Shown here: piece by piece, positions 19,400-20,241 of the stretch
Position numbering within the stretch: the stretch's first letter is position 1
Layout: each line of letters starts with the position of its first letter
Source: Poteriospumella lacustris
Taxonomy: Eukaryota; Sar; Chrysophyceae; Chromulinales; Dinobryaceae
DNA: 20,241 bases
Reading direction: 5' to 3'
Assembly (NCBI GenBank): GCA_008000375.1
Contig: SMOI01000017.1
Coordinates: forward strand, 76,263 to 96,503
Translations under genes and position numbers: made by a program
Notes under the pieces: generated by a model
What the model was told of the DNA's origin: nothing
Seen by the model: the letters and a program-made list of their open reading frames with translations, nothing else
Database searches by the model: none

Positions 19400-19946
19400 T
19401 GACGGCCTTACGTGAAATCCCCCACTAAGATTGTGTCTTTTGATGTTTTTCTTAGCTATTCTCCTGTGTATCGATCAATCCGAAACTCCACCTTGATTTT
19501 GTTCGCTGTCTGTGTATTCTTTCGGTCAGATTTAGTTTTCTTCGTCGTGCAGTTGAAATTACCCAAGTTTCCTTATTCTTTTCTGGTTGTTTTTGTTTTC
19601 TCCAGCAAGTCTTCCATACTTTCGCCACATCGTTCGCATTACAGGCGGCTGGTGCATTTGATTTGTTTTTGACACATGTTTGCTGCTGGTGTTGGCGGCT
19701 GTCAAGAACCCGTGAATCTTCCTTCAGTCGTTGCGGAAGGAAAAATTGTTATCCAAGTGCTTTTTTCAATTCGTTTCGGTCCGGAGGCTGCGCATCGCCA
19801 CCGGATCTATCTTTCCAAACTTTGCAAAGCGCGCCAACAGTCATGGTTTTTCCTATGAAATGAAAGGGGTAGGTGATTAACACAGTTTGTGCTCGTTGCA
19901 TTCCAACTCAACTTGCCTTTCTTGTTCTCTGCTTCCTCCATCCCCT

Positions 19947-20241
19947 TCATCGTTTGCCTTGATCAATGTTTTTCTTAATTTCTTGGTGAGCATATTCATG
20001 ATGGACATCGTCAAGGCTGAAATCAGTTGATTGGTATTGCTCAGAGAAGAAAAGGAGTTCAATTAAATCGGTCGCGACATCGCTGTTTACATTCGCTCTG
20101 TTTTCTACAAAACAAGTGCAAATGGTGCATCATACTCTGAGATTCTCCATACCGCCTGATGTATGTACGTGTCGTCTCTTCCATTGTTGCTCAATGTTCC
20201 TTCAGAAAGTTTGAATCCCACAAATTGAAGGTGGAGTTTGC
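19947..20241 (-). CDS. Probable 3' end of an unrecognised minus-strand gene
   Basis: From the right edge the minus strand reads a frame beginning KLHLQFVGFKLSEG to position 20169. A 71-nt GT-AG segment removed in phase 2 joins it to a second frame from 20097 (NVNSDVATDLIELLFFSEQY, then STDFSLDDVHHEYAHQEIKK) that stops at TGA, 19949-19947. Both segments have balanced, acidic, protein-like composition and many purine-first codons, unlike the neighbouring chance frames. About 73 residues are visible; the rest lies beyond the window. No family recognised. An alternative acceptor 15 nt further downstream (20083) is also in phase. A competing frame through 20062-19877 is less convincing. Confidence 0.4.
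20098..20168 (-). other. Possible intron of the right-edge gene (71 nt)
   Basis: Donor GACAC|GTACAT, acceptor TAGAAAACAG, phase 2. The length is close to the other introns here (61-68 nt, one of 102). The donor is weaker than the common GTAAG. It rests on joining two protein-like frames, not on homology. Confidence 0.35.

Larger units (their letters stand above)
16343..19946. other. 3.6-kb region without a recognised gene, pyrimidine-rich on plus strand
   Basis: No frame here shows a protein family or believable codon use. Open frames are short and read as Leu/Phe/Ser/Cys-rich on the plus strand, as expected from T/C-rich DNA. In 17461-17520, 45 of 60 plus-strand bases are pyrimidines. Two AATAAA signals (17202 and 17826) suggest that the first 0.9-1.5 kb is 3' UTR of the RRM gene. 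The remainder may be untranslated sequence of either flanking gene, a non-coding RNA, or plain intergenic DNA. No tRNA or rRNA was found by eye. Confidence 0.6.

Noticed and set aside
19877-20062. Minus-strand frame ending ..VELECNEHKLC.
   Set aside because: It has no ATG at its 5' end and a stop just before, so it would need a separate splice with a longer intron. The overlapping frame ending at 19947 joins in phase with a normal-sized intron and was preferred, though this one is not excluded.
1-20241. CRISPR arrays, insertion sequences, retrotransposon or viral genes, rRNA.
   Set aside because: No spaced direct repeats, terminal inverted repeats, transposase, integrase or reverse transcriptase motifs, or rRNA-like blocks were seen on either strand.

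Overview
The window is nuclear DNA from a microbial eukaryote. Genes carry a few short GT-AG introns (61 to 102 nt), intergenic spaces are a few hundred bases, and the proteins are typically eukaryotic: a giant BEACH/WD40 scaffold, a uricase with a peroxisome-type C-terminus, a coiled-coil protein and a tandem-RRM protein. A free-living protist, for example an amoebozoan, fits the compact introns and the Ser/Ala/Gly-rich disordered inserts, but the lineage cannot be fixed from sequence alone. No bacterial, viral or transposon signature was seen.

Layout. Positions 10502 to 1 (minus strand) hold almost all of a neurobeachin/LvsA-class BEACH gene: 3444 codons in three exons, with the C-terminus beyond the left edge. 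Positions 12134 to 10995 (minus) encode urate oxidase in four exons. A 455-bp divergent intergenic region (12135-12589) separates uricase from a plus-strand coiled-coil gene (12590-13994, two exons). A possible 75-codon gene follows at 14139-14366, then a two-RRM protein with a long prion-like tail (14461-16342, two exons). Positions 16343-19946 hold no convincing gene. This stretch is strongly pyrimidine-rich on the plus strand and has poly(A) signals, so at least its first part is probably 3' UTR of the RRM gene. The last 295 bases appear to hold the 3' end of another minus-strand gene.

The genes do not form an obvious pathway. BEACH proteins act in membrane and lysosome traffic, uricase in peroxisomal purine breakdown, and the RRM protein in RNA metabolism. 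I found no new multi-gene system. The points most worth checking are the tiny last uricase exon that carries the peroxisome signal and is removed if its intron is retained, a stop-free intron of length divisible by three inside the BEACH core, a steep GC gradient along one gene, an inverted repeat with a cluster of GTTCC sites in the divergent promoter, and the 3.6-kb pyrimidine-skewed tract after the RRM gene.
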